From Rhizophagus irregularis (Eukaryota > Glomeromycota > Glomeromycetes > Glomerales > Glomeraceae): a stretch of 64,000 nucleotides of DNA. The stretch covers positions 2,170,001 to 2,234,000 of the forward strand of contig NC_089431.1 of NCBI RefSeq assembly GCF_026210795.1, given 5' to 3'. Within the stretch, counting starts at the first letter, position 1; the number at the start of each line of letters is the position of its first letter. The translations under genes were made by a program, and so were the position numbers. Shown piece after piece: positions 22,436-34,319 of this stretch. The notes beneath the pieces are model-generated. The model was not told the origin of the DNA, did no database searches, and saw nothing but the letters and a program-made list of their open reading frames with translations.

Positions 22436-24710
22436 ATGCAAAGTTTTTTAAAACTGCCAAAATTTAATAAAACCTTCTTTTATAATGAACCCCAAGATAA
22501 ATATCAAGAATTTTGTAATGCATATGCGTATTATAAACAAGCAGTACTATGTAATTCAAAACCAAATCGTCAAAAATTAATGCAAGAATGTATAACTGCT
22601 TGGAAAGAAGTTAGAGAACAGAATACTTCTTTTATTGAAAATAAAATTAATGAATATTATAACACTATACCTCCTACTATTCATTCTCATCAAAATTTTT
22701 TTTATCACATCGTACTCCTCGTACTCCTACTGCTTCTACTTCTACTCCTACTCCTACTCCTCCAAAACACACTTCTATTCCGCAACATATTACTACTCCA
22801 AGACCGATTGTTAATGAGTTTATTGATACTACAACAATACAAACTAATGCTAGATCACAACAAAATGTGGCTAATAAAATTAATTCAGCCATAAAGAATA
22901 TATCAGAATGTCAACAAATGGTAGAAATTACCACAGATGAATCATTAAAAGTTACGTTAAAAACTAAAATAATTGAAGAAGAACATACTCTATCAGAACA
23001 ACGTGTATTATTAAGTAAATTGAAACGACATGCTGAAGCTCAATCAAAATTAAGAACAAAAAAAAAAATTAATAGAAGAAGGAGTTGTTGAACAATATAA
23101 TACTCCGGGAAGACCATCTGCAGCTATGAAAGATCCAGAATTATGGGATAAGATCCATGATAGTGTTGAATTCGGAGCTGCCCATGCTAAACGAAGAAAA
23201 GTGGTTATTAAAGTAAGAACAATAAAGCATTTACGCGAAACTTTAGAAGAAAAATATAATACTTACTTATCCCGCCAATGCTTATCCACTTATCTTCAAC
23301 CTCGCCATCAAAATACTTTTGCCGCACGTCGTCATCATCATCCAGCAAAAGTTGGTCTTGCCTCTCGTAGCACGAACAGATATGAAATCACATGTTGATG
23401 AACACTACTGTTTAGCGTCTGTTAAAGCAGCAAAAATATTTGCCGAAGTATTTGCAGATGAGTCAATTATCATCTCTCAAGACGATAAAGCAAAGATTGG
23501 GTTGGGTATACCTGCAGTTGGCCGTACATTTAAAACAATCCAATCTGTTAACGAACCCGTAACTGTTGAAGATCATGATTTTCCAACAGGATCAAAAATG
23601 AAACTCATACCTTCCGTTTATTTAGTTATTAATCCAGCTGATTCAAGTAATACACTTCGAACTGGTCAACTTTTCATATTCATTAGGCCAGAATATTTTA
23701 TTGGAACATCATCAGCAACTCACATCGCGGATTTAGAAAGTATTATTAAAAATGAAAATTTTTCTAATACTCTAAAAAAAGAAGATAAAGTTAGACCAAT
23801 TTGGGTTCTTCTTGTTGATGGTGGACCTGACGAGAATCCAAAACATATGAAAAACATTATTCAATATGCTCACCTTTTTCGTTCTCTTGATTTAGATTAC
23901 CTAACTGTTCGTACTTTCATGCCGCGTCAAAGTGCATATAATCCAGTAGAGCGAAGCATGGCTTCTTTATCTGAAAAACTCGCTGGTATTACTTTACCTA
24001 TAGAGGAATTTGGGTCACATTTAAATAGTCAAGGAAATGTGATAGATGAAGAGTTAGCAAGACGAAATTTTGAATATTCAGGAAATAAATTATGCGATAT
24101 ATGGAAACGAGATGATATACATGGAAAACCTGTTACGGTAGAGTATGTTGATCGGGGAGAGAAATCCGTTTGATGAACCTGAACCTTCAATATCATGGGA
24201 ATGGATAGAGGAACATACACAACTTTGCCGCTATTCACTGGATATAAAAAAATGTAAGAACCGAGAGTGTTGTAGTGAATACAGAGCTCCAGATGCAGCA
24301 AAACTTTTAGATGAAAACAATGGATTTCTTTCTCCAACTACCAAAGGAAAAGATGGACATTTTATTAATCCAATTCATGCACTTCAATATCATGATAAAC
24401 TTAAAATCCTTGAATATGATCGTTGTTGTCCATCAATTCCACAAGAATTACATCAGCGTTTGTGTTGTGATATATGCGGCAAATATTTTCCGACTCTCAA
24501 GTTTATAAAAGAACATAAGCGCAATATACACTCACATTATAATAAACGCCGTACTCAACAAAAAGAAATTCAAAACGAACAGCTAACGAAACGGAAATGG
24601 AATGTGTAGTTATTCCATTAAACTTTAATGTTGCTGAGGATATTATTCAAAGAAACCCATGGCAAGAAATTGAACAGGATGTTCGTGAAGTTCAGTCAGA
24701 TAGAGAATAA
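22436..24710 (+). pseudogene. DDE-type transposase of the TTA element, frameshifted
   Basis: The protein starts at MQSFLKLPKFNKTFF, passes through a Thr/Pro-rich linker (TPTASTSTPTPTPPK) and a coiled coil (LSEQRVLLSKLKRHAEAQ), then RPSAAMKDPELWDKIHDS. The catalytic core has candidate acidic residues in IIISQDDKAKIGLG, VLLVDGGPDENPKH and YNPVERSMASLSEKL, with about 39-43 residues between the second Asp and the Glu. The C-terminus has CCDICGKYFPTLKFIKEH-type C2H2 spacing. The same QDDKAK / VDGGPDENP / VERxMA pattern occurs in multicopy animal and protist proteins (memory). Frame breaks near 22705, 23060, 23375, 24150 and 24605 fall partly at homopolymers, so they could be decay or consensus errors. 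It is the only gene between the two TIRs. Confidence 0.7.
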
Positions 24711-25366
24711 TAGTTTGTAATAATTAAAGTTTGTAATAATTGAACAGTTCGTTGTTCTTGTATGAAATAAAAAAAAAATTTATTATGTCATTATGCGTTG
24801 TGCTAACCTGATGAACAGATCGGCGGATGATTATTTTTAATTTTAACATATGATTGGTAAACTTAAATGAGAATTGTTCTATGTAAATCACACCGCAGTT
24901 TTATGAATACGAATTATTATCATTTCGGGTGGCGCAAGTAACTGACGATCACTAATTTTGTAATGAAAAAAAAAAGATTTTTTTATTTTAGATTAATAAT
25001 TTTGATTTAATTTTTCGTATTTTTTTATAGTTTAATAGTTTCGGAAAGAGACACTTCATATTAAATTTTTAAAATATGTTTATTAATAAATAACTTTATA
25101 ATACATTATTAAATAATAAATATATACGAAATAAATATTAAAATAAAAATAAATAGAATAAATAAATAAAAAAAATATGAATTATATATTATTATTATTA
25201 TTATATTATTATTTATAACATTAATCTATAAAATTTCAAAATCGGAATAAGGATTTTTAAGGATCTGCGGCATAAAAATATACTGATGGTATATATAAGA
25301 AATTGACCAATAAAATTACATTATTATGTATGTCACGTGATTATATCGACGTGATTAAAAGGCCAA

Positions 25367-25381
25367 CCCACCCACCCACCC
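25367..25381 (-). other. G-quadruplex-capable tract near the TTA element right end
   Basis: CCCACCCACCCACCC on plus reads GGGTGGGTGGGTGGG on minus: four G3 runs with one-base loops, a pattern known to form very stable quadruplexes. It lies 30 bp inside the right TIR. A second C-rich tract (CCCCCCCTACCCCCC, 22281-22295) lies near the left TIR. Both stand out in DNA that is otherwise very AT-rich. Confidence 0.75.
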
Positions 25382-25990
25382 TCAAAATTACGTGATTTCT
25401 GGCACGCCCCTTATCCCCTCGTGATAAATTAAAAATTATCAATACAAACTCAACACAAATTTAACAAATTTAACGAAATTTGGCCAAAATTAACAAATTT
25501 TTACCAGAATTATCAACACAAATTGAACACAAATTGAACACAAATTTCAGCCACGATTTATTTATTTGTAGCCACACCCTGTTGTTCAATAATAAATTAA
25601 TAACCATTTTATTTATTAAAACTATATTAATTATGGTAAAAAAAATGCTATTACGTGTGATATATATAAAAAATAATATTTATTTTTTATGCAACCCATA
25701 ATTCTCTAATAAACTATTTACATACCGACCTTCCTCCTCCGTGTTATAAGAGTCAATAGAAAGTATATCATCGTCAGCACGCCATCATTGGCCGCACCAT
25801 CGTCGGCCGTACCATCGTTGGCGCGCATCATCGTTAGCCGCACCATCGTTAGGCCTACCATCGTTAGTCACATCATCATCAGCCGCACCTGCTCTATCGT
25901 CAGCTGCTCTATCACCACCATCGTCTACATCATTACCATCAGCGAATCATCGTCTGAATGCGTAAATTTATCCCTATTTTCCAACTTTTG

Positions 25991-27093
25991 CTAAAAATCA
26001 ATAAATAAATAAATAAACTGTAATTCAAATAATTCACATTTTGCAAATTGTAAATTAAAACTTACTAAGTTGTTGATTATCTTCGACTTCATTATACTTT
26101 CACTCATTTGAATGTTTTGATTATTAGGATTTAAGTACGTTTCACATATGCTAATCGCATACGCTATTTGTGTTTTTGAGGGATTTTTATTTTCTTTTCG
26201 CAACTTATCAATTATCAGCGACATATATGTCGTAGGTTGCCCATCTTTAACCTTTTTAAATAGGTTGTTGTAACATCTTTTCACCTCCGCCTTACTCTTC
26301 CATTCCTGAATCTTTGACGGACTAGCCTGAGTGTTAATAGACGGTAATTTATGCCCGGTCGACTTGAAAAACGAATACGTAACGTCTTTAACTACAGACG
26401 TGAATGTCCTCGTATGCTTCTATGTTGTTGTACTAACTATTAAAAAAAAATGTTAGTATGAAATTTAATAAAATTCATAATGCTTTAACTTACAGTCGTG
26501 CCATTTTTTTTTCGAAAAAAATAATCCATTGATTTTTTTTGAACTGGCGCATAAATTCCGGATTTTCGTCTTTTAAATATTTTTCGGTAGCGAGTTTGTA
26601 CTGCCTTGCGAAGGATAAACAAAATTTTCAAATAAAATTTTCGACACCTTCTTAACGAGCCTCCTAATCAAACGAGGTTAGCATTTCAAGCTTATATTAA
26701 ATAATATTCATCTTTATTACCTTTACATACTCCGGATCTATTGTATTATTATTATTTTTGTTATTATCGTTGAGCTTTTTTATCTGCTCGAGAGACGGGT
26801 TTCGAGATTTTTTTGTCCGGTGATAAGAACTTCAAGCTTAGAAATTATCTGCGAATTGGTTCTTAATAGTTTTTCTATTGTTTTTTTATTAACTTTAACA
26901 ATAAAATATAATTTAACTATATATTATATAATTTCTTTTATAAAGAATATGATACATATTACGTCATATATACCATCAACACTATCATCGGATATTCTCA
27001 CTCGCTTCTCAGCTTCGCTACCCTCAGTACTACGTTTTGAAAATCTTTCATTATCGTCAATTCTTCGTTTCTCGCCACGCTTTGTAGCCATTA
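25991..27093 (-). CDS. Putative multi-exon gene inside the Plavaka-type unit, unknown function
   Basis: I do not recognise it. The first exon starts at 27093 (MATKRGEKRRIDDNERF), basic and polar. Later exon-like segments read PSLEQIKKLNDNN (near 26790) before a GTAATA donor, RQYKLATEKYLKDENPEF and FMRQFKKNQWIIFFE (26520-26620), and a longer C-terminal segment (about 26420-25991: TFTSVVKDVTYSFFK, EWKSKAEVKRCYNNLFKKV, NPSKTQIAYAISICE). The pieces are not all in one clean frame, so exon joins are uncertain. It is divergent from the transposase gene at 28176. The position suggests a second gene of the transposon. Confidence 0.45.
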
Positions 27094-27711
27094 TGATAAT
27101 AAATTTGAAACGAAAATATGAGAAAAAGGAGGAAATATATGAGAAAAAGAGGAAATATATGAGAAAAAGGTGAACTAGAAAATTCGAAAAGGATGAGGAA
27201 AAAGGGGGAAATACATGAATCAGAAATTCAGAAAAAGGAGGCAAGCTGTCATAAGGTAATTTCCGCCATTCTATACTAAAAAAGAAAAAAAACTTGCGAA
27301 ATATTGCGAAAAATGGATGAACTAATGCGAAATATTACGAAAAATGAATGTACTAATGCAAAAATTTTGCATCGCGATATTACGAAAAAATATTGTAACA
27401 CTTTCATAAGAGAACTTTAAAAAAAAACTCTCGTAAAAGCACATACATAGTACAATCGAAATATTAATCAAATCCAATTTATAAAAAAATAACATGTTAC
27501 ACATGTTAGGGCTTTTATGCATGGAAAAAAAAAGTTGCAGCCAGTGAACTCATTTGGCTGATCAGATTGATAGCGCTTATAACCTGATTATCGCATAAAT
27601 TTGTGGCCGATCATCCGTCCATTATTGTAAAAGTGATTTGCCGTGTTAAGCCAATAAATTTGCGGCTGATTATCAGATGATTAGCCGGCCATCCGAATTC
27701 TTACAGCCCGT

Positions 27712-27930
27712 TACAGCAAATTCAAAATATGCGAAACACTCAGCACTTTTGCCGTCGTATTCACTTGGCAGGTTGCCGGCAAATTGAAATAGTAAATAAA
27801 ATAATAAACAATATTTATATGGTACATCATAGACTTGTTACATTTATTTTTAGATTTGCCAACCCACGAACTCGGCAAGTTCCCGACAGCAAAATTGCTG
27901 AGTGTTTCGCATATTTTAAATTTTGCTATA
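27712..27930. repeat. Foldback (MITE-like) hairpin upstream of the Plavaka transposase
   Basis: Arms of about 80 bp (27712-27792 and 27852-27930) are inverted copies: ATATGCGAAACACTCAGCA on one side, its complement TGCTGAGTGTTTCGCATAT on the other, with a loop of about 60 bp. The ends (TTACAGCAAA / TTTTGCTATAA) and neighbouring TA are compatible with a TA-targeting MITE. It lies 246 bp before the transposase ATG. Confidence 0.7.
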
Positions 27931-28175
27931 ATGCGTAAAATTGCGAACGATTCTGCGATATTAGCCACCAGATTCTTACAGCCAGTTCCATTCATTAATG
28001 CGTAAATTTGCGTAGTCGTGTCTATTCAAATAACTCAATCAATTGTAATCCATTCAATTAATTCATTAAATTTTTACAATGAATTTGCAATATAATTTTA
28101 TTAGCACAATAATCTCATATAAATTAAATAGTGAATTGATACTTTTCATCAAATTTGACGCGTTAATTTAGTAAC

Positions 28176-31100
28176 ATGAGTTTCAAATGCCCCCTTTGTA
28201 TGCGAATATTCAGTCAACGCTTTGCATATACTCAACACGCCCAAAAATGCTTAAAAAATGTAGAAGTAGAAGTAGAAGATGATGATGATAATAATGATAG
28301 TGAAAAATATAGCAGTGAAATGGATACAAGAAGTAATCTAAGTAGTGAATATGAAAACGATAAAGTTGAGGTAATTATGTTATTCCAGATTATTCTTTTT
28401 AAAGAAAAAGCTCAAATTATACTAACTCATTTTGGTTTATAATTTTAGGTATGACTGATAATAATCGTACAAAATATGTCATTTGACAGTATTAAGTGCA
28501 ATATCAGAGATGTTCTCAAGATAAGAACTTTGAAAAATATATTGATTCATCTGAAGAGCCTGAAATTTTTGAAGAACCCAAAAATCTCAATACCAAAACT
28601 TGCACAGAATTTCCTAATGATGCTTATAAAGATCTAATGTTATTAGTAACGAAATATAAAATAAACAATAAAGGTGGTAATGAAATAATACGTTTTTTTA
28701 ATAAACATTCAAATCTTACAGAATCGCGTTACCAAAAAATATTGAACGGGGAGGACGCGTTTATGAATAATATGAAGTTTTCTAATTTAGAATTTAGTAA
28801 AGTTCTTATAACAAAACATAAGGATAAAGATTATTTTCTTTATTATCAAAACTTAATACAGTGCATCAAAAATATCTTAACTGTTCCTGACATAACACAA
28901 AATTTTGCGCTATCTTACGAAAACATGTGGTAAATAGTAAATATTAGTTAATTCAATAATTTAAATAATATTTATTTTAATTTATTTATATTATTTTATA
29001 GTATAATAGAGAAAGTATTTACAGTGAACAAAACACTGGAAAATGGTGGAAAACTACGCAAGAATCCTTACCTACTGGTTCCAAATTATTATCAATTATT
29101 TTATATTCAGATGCAACAACTACAGATACATTAGGAAAAAGTCAATTGCATCCAATATATATTTCATTAGGCAATATTCCAATATGGCGTCGTAATAAAC
29201 AGGATGCAAAGCAACTTTTGGGATATTTACCAATTTTAGAAGCTGCAAATAAAGATCTGGTTCGTGATACCTTTCATAAATCTTTACGTCATTTACTAGA
29301 ACCAATTATTTTATTAAAAGATGGTATAGACCTTTTTATAAATAAAGAAAATACCTGGTTTTATCCTAGAGTTTCAACTATTATTGCAGATTGGCCAGAA
29401 GCCGCAAGTTTTTGTTTAGTTTATAAATCCTCCAATTTAAGCCTTCCATGTCACTCCCTGTTTAATTAAAAGGGACAATCTTGCAAATATAAACTTATCG
29501 GTTAATGATGTAATACTAAGAACTCATGATGAAATGCGTAAATATTTTGAAAATGATACACAAAAATCTGTTTGCATAGAATCTGTACCTAATTTTTTTT
29601 GGGATTTGCCGTAAGTATGCAAAAGTAGAAATAATTATAATAACATATATATATATTAATTATAAATATTTATATTATCAAGGAATATAAATATCTACTT
29701 GGCTACTGTTCCTGACAGAATGCATCATTTAGATTTGGGTTTATTTCGTTATCAAATTATCTTCACGTGCGATATCTTAAAATTGCAACATGTTAATGGT
29801 AATAAATTAGTTGAAGAAGTAGATCGCCGTCTAGCAGCAATTCCACGTTTTCCCGCCATTAAAATTTTTTCCAATGGACTGCAGTCAATTGCAAGATTAA
29901 CTGCTAATGAATATCGAAGTTTGATGAAAGTCATGATATTTGTTATTGATAATTTATATGATGAAAATAATAACGAAGTAGATAATTTTGTAAATAATGA
30001 TGATCTTGTGAAATTGTACGAATATTGGAATGAAATGTATATTTTAAGTAGATATGAAGAATTTAGTGAAAGTGACTTGGAGAAATTTAATGNNNNNNNN
30101 NNNNNNNNNNNNNNNNNNNNNNNNNNNNNNNNNNNNNNNNNNNNNNNNNNNNNNNNNNNNNNNNNNNNNNNNNNNNNNNNNNNNNNNNNNNNNNNNNNNN
30201 NNNNNNNNNNNNNNNNNNNNNNNNNNNNNNNNNNNNNNNNNNNNNNNNNNNNNNNNNNNNNNNNNNNNNNNNNNNNNNNNNNNNNNNNNNNNCGAAATAT
30301 AAAATAAACAATAAAGGTGGTAATGAAATAATACGTTTTTTTAATAAACATTCAAATCTTACAGAATCGCCATTACCAAAAAATATTGAACAGGGGACGA
30401 GCATTTATGAATAATATGAAGTTTTCTAATTTAGAATTTAGTAAAGTTAGCATAACAAAACATAAGGATAAAGATTATTTTCTTTATTATCAAAACTTAA
30501 TACAGTGCATCAAAAATATCTTAACTGTTCTGACATAACACAAAATTTTGCGCTATCTTACGAAAACTATGAGGTAAATAGTAAATATTAGTTAATTCAA
30601 TAATTTAAATAATATTTATTTTAATTTATTTATATTATTTTATAGTATAATATAGAAAGTATTTACAGTGAACAAAACACTGGAAAATGGTGGAAAACTA
30701 CGCAAGAATCCTTACCTACTGGTTCCAAATTATTATCAATTATTTTATATTCAGATGCAACAACTACAGATACATTAGGAAAAAGTCAATTGCATCCAAT
30801 ATATATTTCATTAAAGGCAATATTCCAATATGGCGTCGTAATAAACAGGATGCAAAGCAACTTTTGGGATATTTACCAATTTTAGAAGCTGCAAATAAAG
30901 ATCTGGTTCGTGATACCTTTCATAAATCTTTACGTCATTTACTAGAACCAATTATTTTATTAAAAGATGGTATAGACCTTTTTATAAATAATGAAAATAC
31001 CTGGTTTTATCCTAGAGTTTCAACTATTATTGCAGATTGGCCAGAAGCCGCAAGTTTTTGTTTAGTTTATAAATCCTCCAATTTAAGCCTTCCATGTCCC

Positions 31101-32798
31101 TCCTGTTTAATTAAAAGGGACAATCTTGCAAATATAAACTTATCGGTTAATGATGTAATACTAAGAACTCATGATGAAATGCGTAAATATTTTGAAAATG
31201 ATACACAAAAATCTGTTTGCATAGAATCTGTACCTAATTTTTTTTGGGATTTGCCGTAAGTATGCAAAAGTAGAAATAATTATAATAACATATATATATA
31301 TTAATTATAAATATTTATATTATCAAGGAATATAAATATCTACTTGGCTACTGTTCCTGACGAGAATGCATCATTTAGATTTGGGTTTATTTCGTTATCA
31401 AATTATCTTCACGTGCGATATCTTAAAATTGCAACATGTTAATGGTAATAAATTAGTTGAAGAAGTAGATCGCCGTCTAGCAGCAATTCCACGTTTTCCC
31501 GCCATTAAAATTTTTTCCAATGGACTGCAGTCAATTGCAAGATTAACTGCTAATGAATATCGAAGTTTGATGAAAGTCATGATATTTGTTATTGATAATT
31601 TATATGATGAAAATAATAACGAAGTAGATAATTTTGTAAATAATGATGATCTTGTGAAATTGTACGAATATTGGAATGAAATGTATATTTTAAGTAGATA
31701 TGAAGAATTTAGTGAAAGTGACTTGGAGAAATTTAATGTATGTATTAAAATTTTAGTAAAATCGAAAATTTAAATTAAATAAATTAAATTAACATTTAAA
31801 TTTTAGGATGCAATACATAGATGGGCGCGGATGTTTGTCGAAGGCTTTTAAATTTGTTTCTCCTTCCAATTTGAAGTTGCCTAAATTGCATTCATGGGTT
31901 TATCACATTATTGACTCAATATGATCTTATGGCGCAATAAATGGCTATACCACAGAAACTTACGAAAGTCTCCACAAATATTTCGTTAAAATACCCTACC
32001 GAATTAGCAATAAAAAAGATGTCGAACCTCAGCTTTTACGAACTGTAAGTATTTGGAAATTTATTTATTGTATATATTTATTATATAACTTAAGATGGAA
32101 ATTAAATTAATAGATAAAACGTCAAGCAATATCTATTAGAATGTCTCAACATTCAGTGAATCCGGCAAAAACACCTCGCACTTGTAAATTTTCTGCAAGA
32201 CTCTTTGATTTCTCTTTACAAGATGCAAATACATTTTTTAATGAAAAAAAAGATTCCGTAGACAATAAAATGCAGACCAGTTTTGCTAGATTTATAAGTT
32301 GTCTGGATTCATATCTAGATTTACTTGATGGGTTCACAATTATTGGCGAAACCCGAATAAACATATACGGATCGGTAACACTGGAAAATGGTGCCATAAT
32401 GCGTGCCACAAACAGGTATCATAATAAAGTATGGTTTAGCGACATAGCTATTTCAATGGATTCTGAAGAATCAAATGATTATATATCAGACAAAGGACTT
32501 TGTTATGGACAGGTATTTTTCCAATTTATGTAATAATTTATTATAAAGTATTAATAAATATTTATTATTTATAGGCCTTATTGTTAGCAGAAGTATTAAC
32601 AGACCCACCGCTAAATCTCGCATTAATTCAATGGTACGATTTTAAATCTAAAAGGAACCCATATTTATATGGATGTCTCACTTAAAATTGATAGAATTAT
32701 ATAACTTTGTAGCTATAGAGTCTATACATGGTGTCGTTCGCATAGTACCCCGATTTGATAAACAAAATGAATATTTCGTAAATAAATATATTTTTTAG
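28176..32798 (+). CDS. Plavaka-type (CMC superfamily) transposase with C2H2 finger, multi-exon
   Basis: Exon 1 (from ATG 28176) holds a C2H2 finger: CPLCMRIFSQRFAYTQHAQKC, followed by an Asp/Glu-rich tract to a GTAATT donor near 28371. Later exons give KWWKTTQESLPTGSKLLSI, HPIYISLGNIPIWRR, WPEAASFCLVYKSSNLSLPC with CPSC in the second copy, then PDRMHHLDLGLFRYQI, and at the 3' end GEIRINIYGS-like TIIGETRINIYGS, DPPLNLALIQWYDF and VVRIVPRFDKQNEYF (stop near 32798). The LGNIP, DRMHHLDLGLF and QWYDF blocks are hallmarks I associate with Plavaka transposases. The gene is interrupted by a 200-N gap and a duplicated block. Some stops (for example near 31848) indicate errors or decay. Confidence 0.75.
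28650..31738 (+). repeat. 1.44-kb direct duplication flanking the gap (likely assembly artefact)
   Basis: 28650-30092 and 30293-31738 are near-identical. The second copy starts at the first base after the N run and the first copy ends at the first N. Differences are mostly single-base indels (for example CATTAGGCAAT versus CATTAAAGGCAAT; CCTGACAGAATG versus CCTGACGAGAATG), the pattern of unpolished or overlapping contig ends rather than of an old duplication. Confidence 0.85.
30093..30292. other. Assembly gap, exactly 200 N
   Basis: A run of 200 undetermined bases inside the transposase gene. The round length indicates a placeholder and not a measured distance. Confidence 0.99.
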
Positions 32799-33318
32799 TC
32801 ACTTGATATAGGAGTTTTGATTTTATTTTAATAAAATTATATCCTTAAAGAATTTATGGTCACGTTTCCATATCATAAATAAAATGCAGATTTATTTATT
32901 TAATTATTAACAACACGGGTGTGACATAAATAAATCGTGACTGAAATTTGTGTTCAATTTGTGTTCAATTTGTGTTGATAATTCTGGTAAAAAATTATTA
33001 ATTTTGGCCAAATTTCGTTAAATTTGTTAAATTTGTGTTGAGTTTGTGTTGAATTTGTGTTGCGTAATTTTTTATTTATCACGGGGATGATATTTAGTAA
33101 TTGCATGTACGACGTACAAGATTTTTTTTTATGATTTTTTTTAAGAAATGTACGCAAAATATTTAATCAGAATATAATTGTTTTATTTATAAATATGATA
33201 TATTGATGATTTTTTTTAAAAAAAAAATTGATTTTTTTAAAATTCAATAGAATGTGCTAATAATAAATTGGTTTATTTTTAAATATAATATATTGATATT
33301 TATATTTAAATAACCAAA

Positions 33319-33388
33319 ACATGTACATGATTTTTAATTATTTTTAATTGAAATCATGTACATGATTTTTAATTATTTTTAATTGAAA
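33319..33388. repeat. 35-bp perfect tandem duplication
   Basis: Two adjacent identical units starting ATGTACATGATTTTTAATTA (33319-33353, 33354-33388), in AT-rich DNA right of the Plavaka arm. Confidence 0.85.
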
Positions 33389-33670
33389 TCAAACTAAGAT
33401 TTTTTTTAAAAAAAAATTAAAATAAATTAAGTGATTTATATTTATATTTAGAATCATGATATTTATATTTAGATAATCCATATCCGCATGAGATTTAATT
33501 AATATGTTTAATGATGAAAAGTCTAATAAATTAAATTTTAATTGAAACGAGAAATAAAATCAAACCAAAGAGGTATTGTTCAAATTTTATTTAAAGTGAC
33601 ATTTTACGACTTTCTTTCAAATTTTTACTCATCCCAAAATCAAATTATAAAAATCAAATCAAATCTAATA

Positions 33671-34319
33671 ATGCCTCGCCAAACACGTCATCGTTCCTAT
33701 AACGTCCATTGGAACTGGGCTATGATGGACGAACTTGTCGACATACGCCGCGACAGAAACCGTGCCTACCATAATATTAATGGTAGAAGCCGCCAAGATT
33801 TTTGGGACTCTGTTGCCAATAGGTTTATATGACTAATATCTATAATTTCTTTAAGAAAGAATTTAAATTCAAATTAACCAATCCATTTAATTGAATCAGA
33901 ATAAATAGAATATTTCGAACGAGGGTTTCCGGGCAACAGTGCAGCCAAAAGTGGAGGAACCTCGTCAGGGGATTACCATGTAAGTAAATAAATAACATTA
34001 CATTCATATAAATTAAATGTATTTACCGAATATTCAAACTGATTTTGATATTTAGAACTATGTCCTTTATCGTAATGGTAACCCTGGGCGGCGGCTGTGG
34101 ACGCGTACGGCGCAAGATATTATCGCGAATTTAGAACGAGATTTTGGGAGAGGCCGGGTAATTATACTATAATAAAATTTATAATTAATATTTACGTTCA
34201 TGTTTTAAATTTGATAAATTTGATCAATTTTAGTCACGCGTGATGATCGTAGGCAAGGAGAAACTTACCTACGTATCGTAGAAGAAGATAATTATTTTTA
34301 TTTTTTTATTATTTATTAA
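33671..34319 (+). pseudogene. Myb/SANT-like DNA-binding protein, four exons, one-base frame break
   Basis: ATG at 33671 (MPRQTRHRSYNVHWN). The exons join with short introns to give WAMMDELVDIRRDRNRAYH, FWDSVANR then INRIFRTRVSGQQCSQKW, NLVR, YHNYVLYRNGNPGRRLW and, after a GTAATT...TTTTAG intron (34159-34233), SRDDRRQGETYLRIVEED, stop at 34317-34319. The Trp spacing and QCSQKWRNLVR motif match the three-helix Myb/SANT-like fold found in transposon companion proteins and fungal multigene families. One extra G near 33958 (AGGGG before ATTACC) breaks the frame. It lies between the Plavaka right arm and the CATCAGG right end, so it may be cargo or the DNA-binding partner of that family. Confidence 0.6.

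Larger units (their letters stand above)
22236..25410 (+). mobile_element. 3,175-bp DNA transposon, TTA target duplication
   Basis: The left end is GGGGCGTGCCAGAAATCAC; the right end reverse complemented is the same 19 bases, followed by further partial matching. It is flanked by TTA (22233-22235 and 25411-25413). Removing the element and one TTA restores the inverted arm of the surrounding Plavaka-type unit, which confirms both ends. The TTA target and G-rich termini recall PIF/Harbinger elements, but the encoded protein does not look like a Harbinger nuclease, so I leave the superfamily open. It carries one DDE-type transposase gene. Confidence 0.85.
22209..33116. mobile_element. Plavaka-type DNA transposon with long inverted arms, left arm split by another transposon
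   Basis: The right arm (about 32878-33116), reverse complemented, matches 25414-25620 over more than 200 bp: ATCCCC(T)CGTGATAAAT, AACACAAATTTAACAAA, TTTGGCCAAAATTA, ACCAGAATTATCAACAC, CACGATTTATTTAT. The outermost part of the same arm (GCAATTACTAAATAT) is found on the left only across the 3,175-bp insertion, at 22217-22232. Between the arms lie a plus-strand C2H2/Plavaka transposase (28176-32798) and a minus-strand multi-exon gene (27093-25991). Exact termini and target duplication are not clear. It may be nested in, or be the core of, the CATCAGG element. Confidence 0.7.

Noticed and set aside
22677-22892. Minus-strand Val/Gly-rich ORF opposite the transposase.
   Set aside because: It is the antisense shadow of the Thr/Pro-rich linker of the plus-strand transposase.
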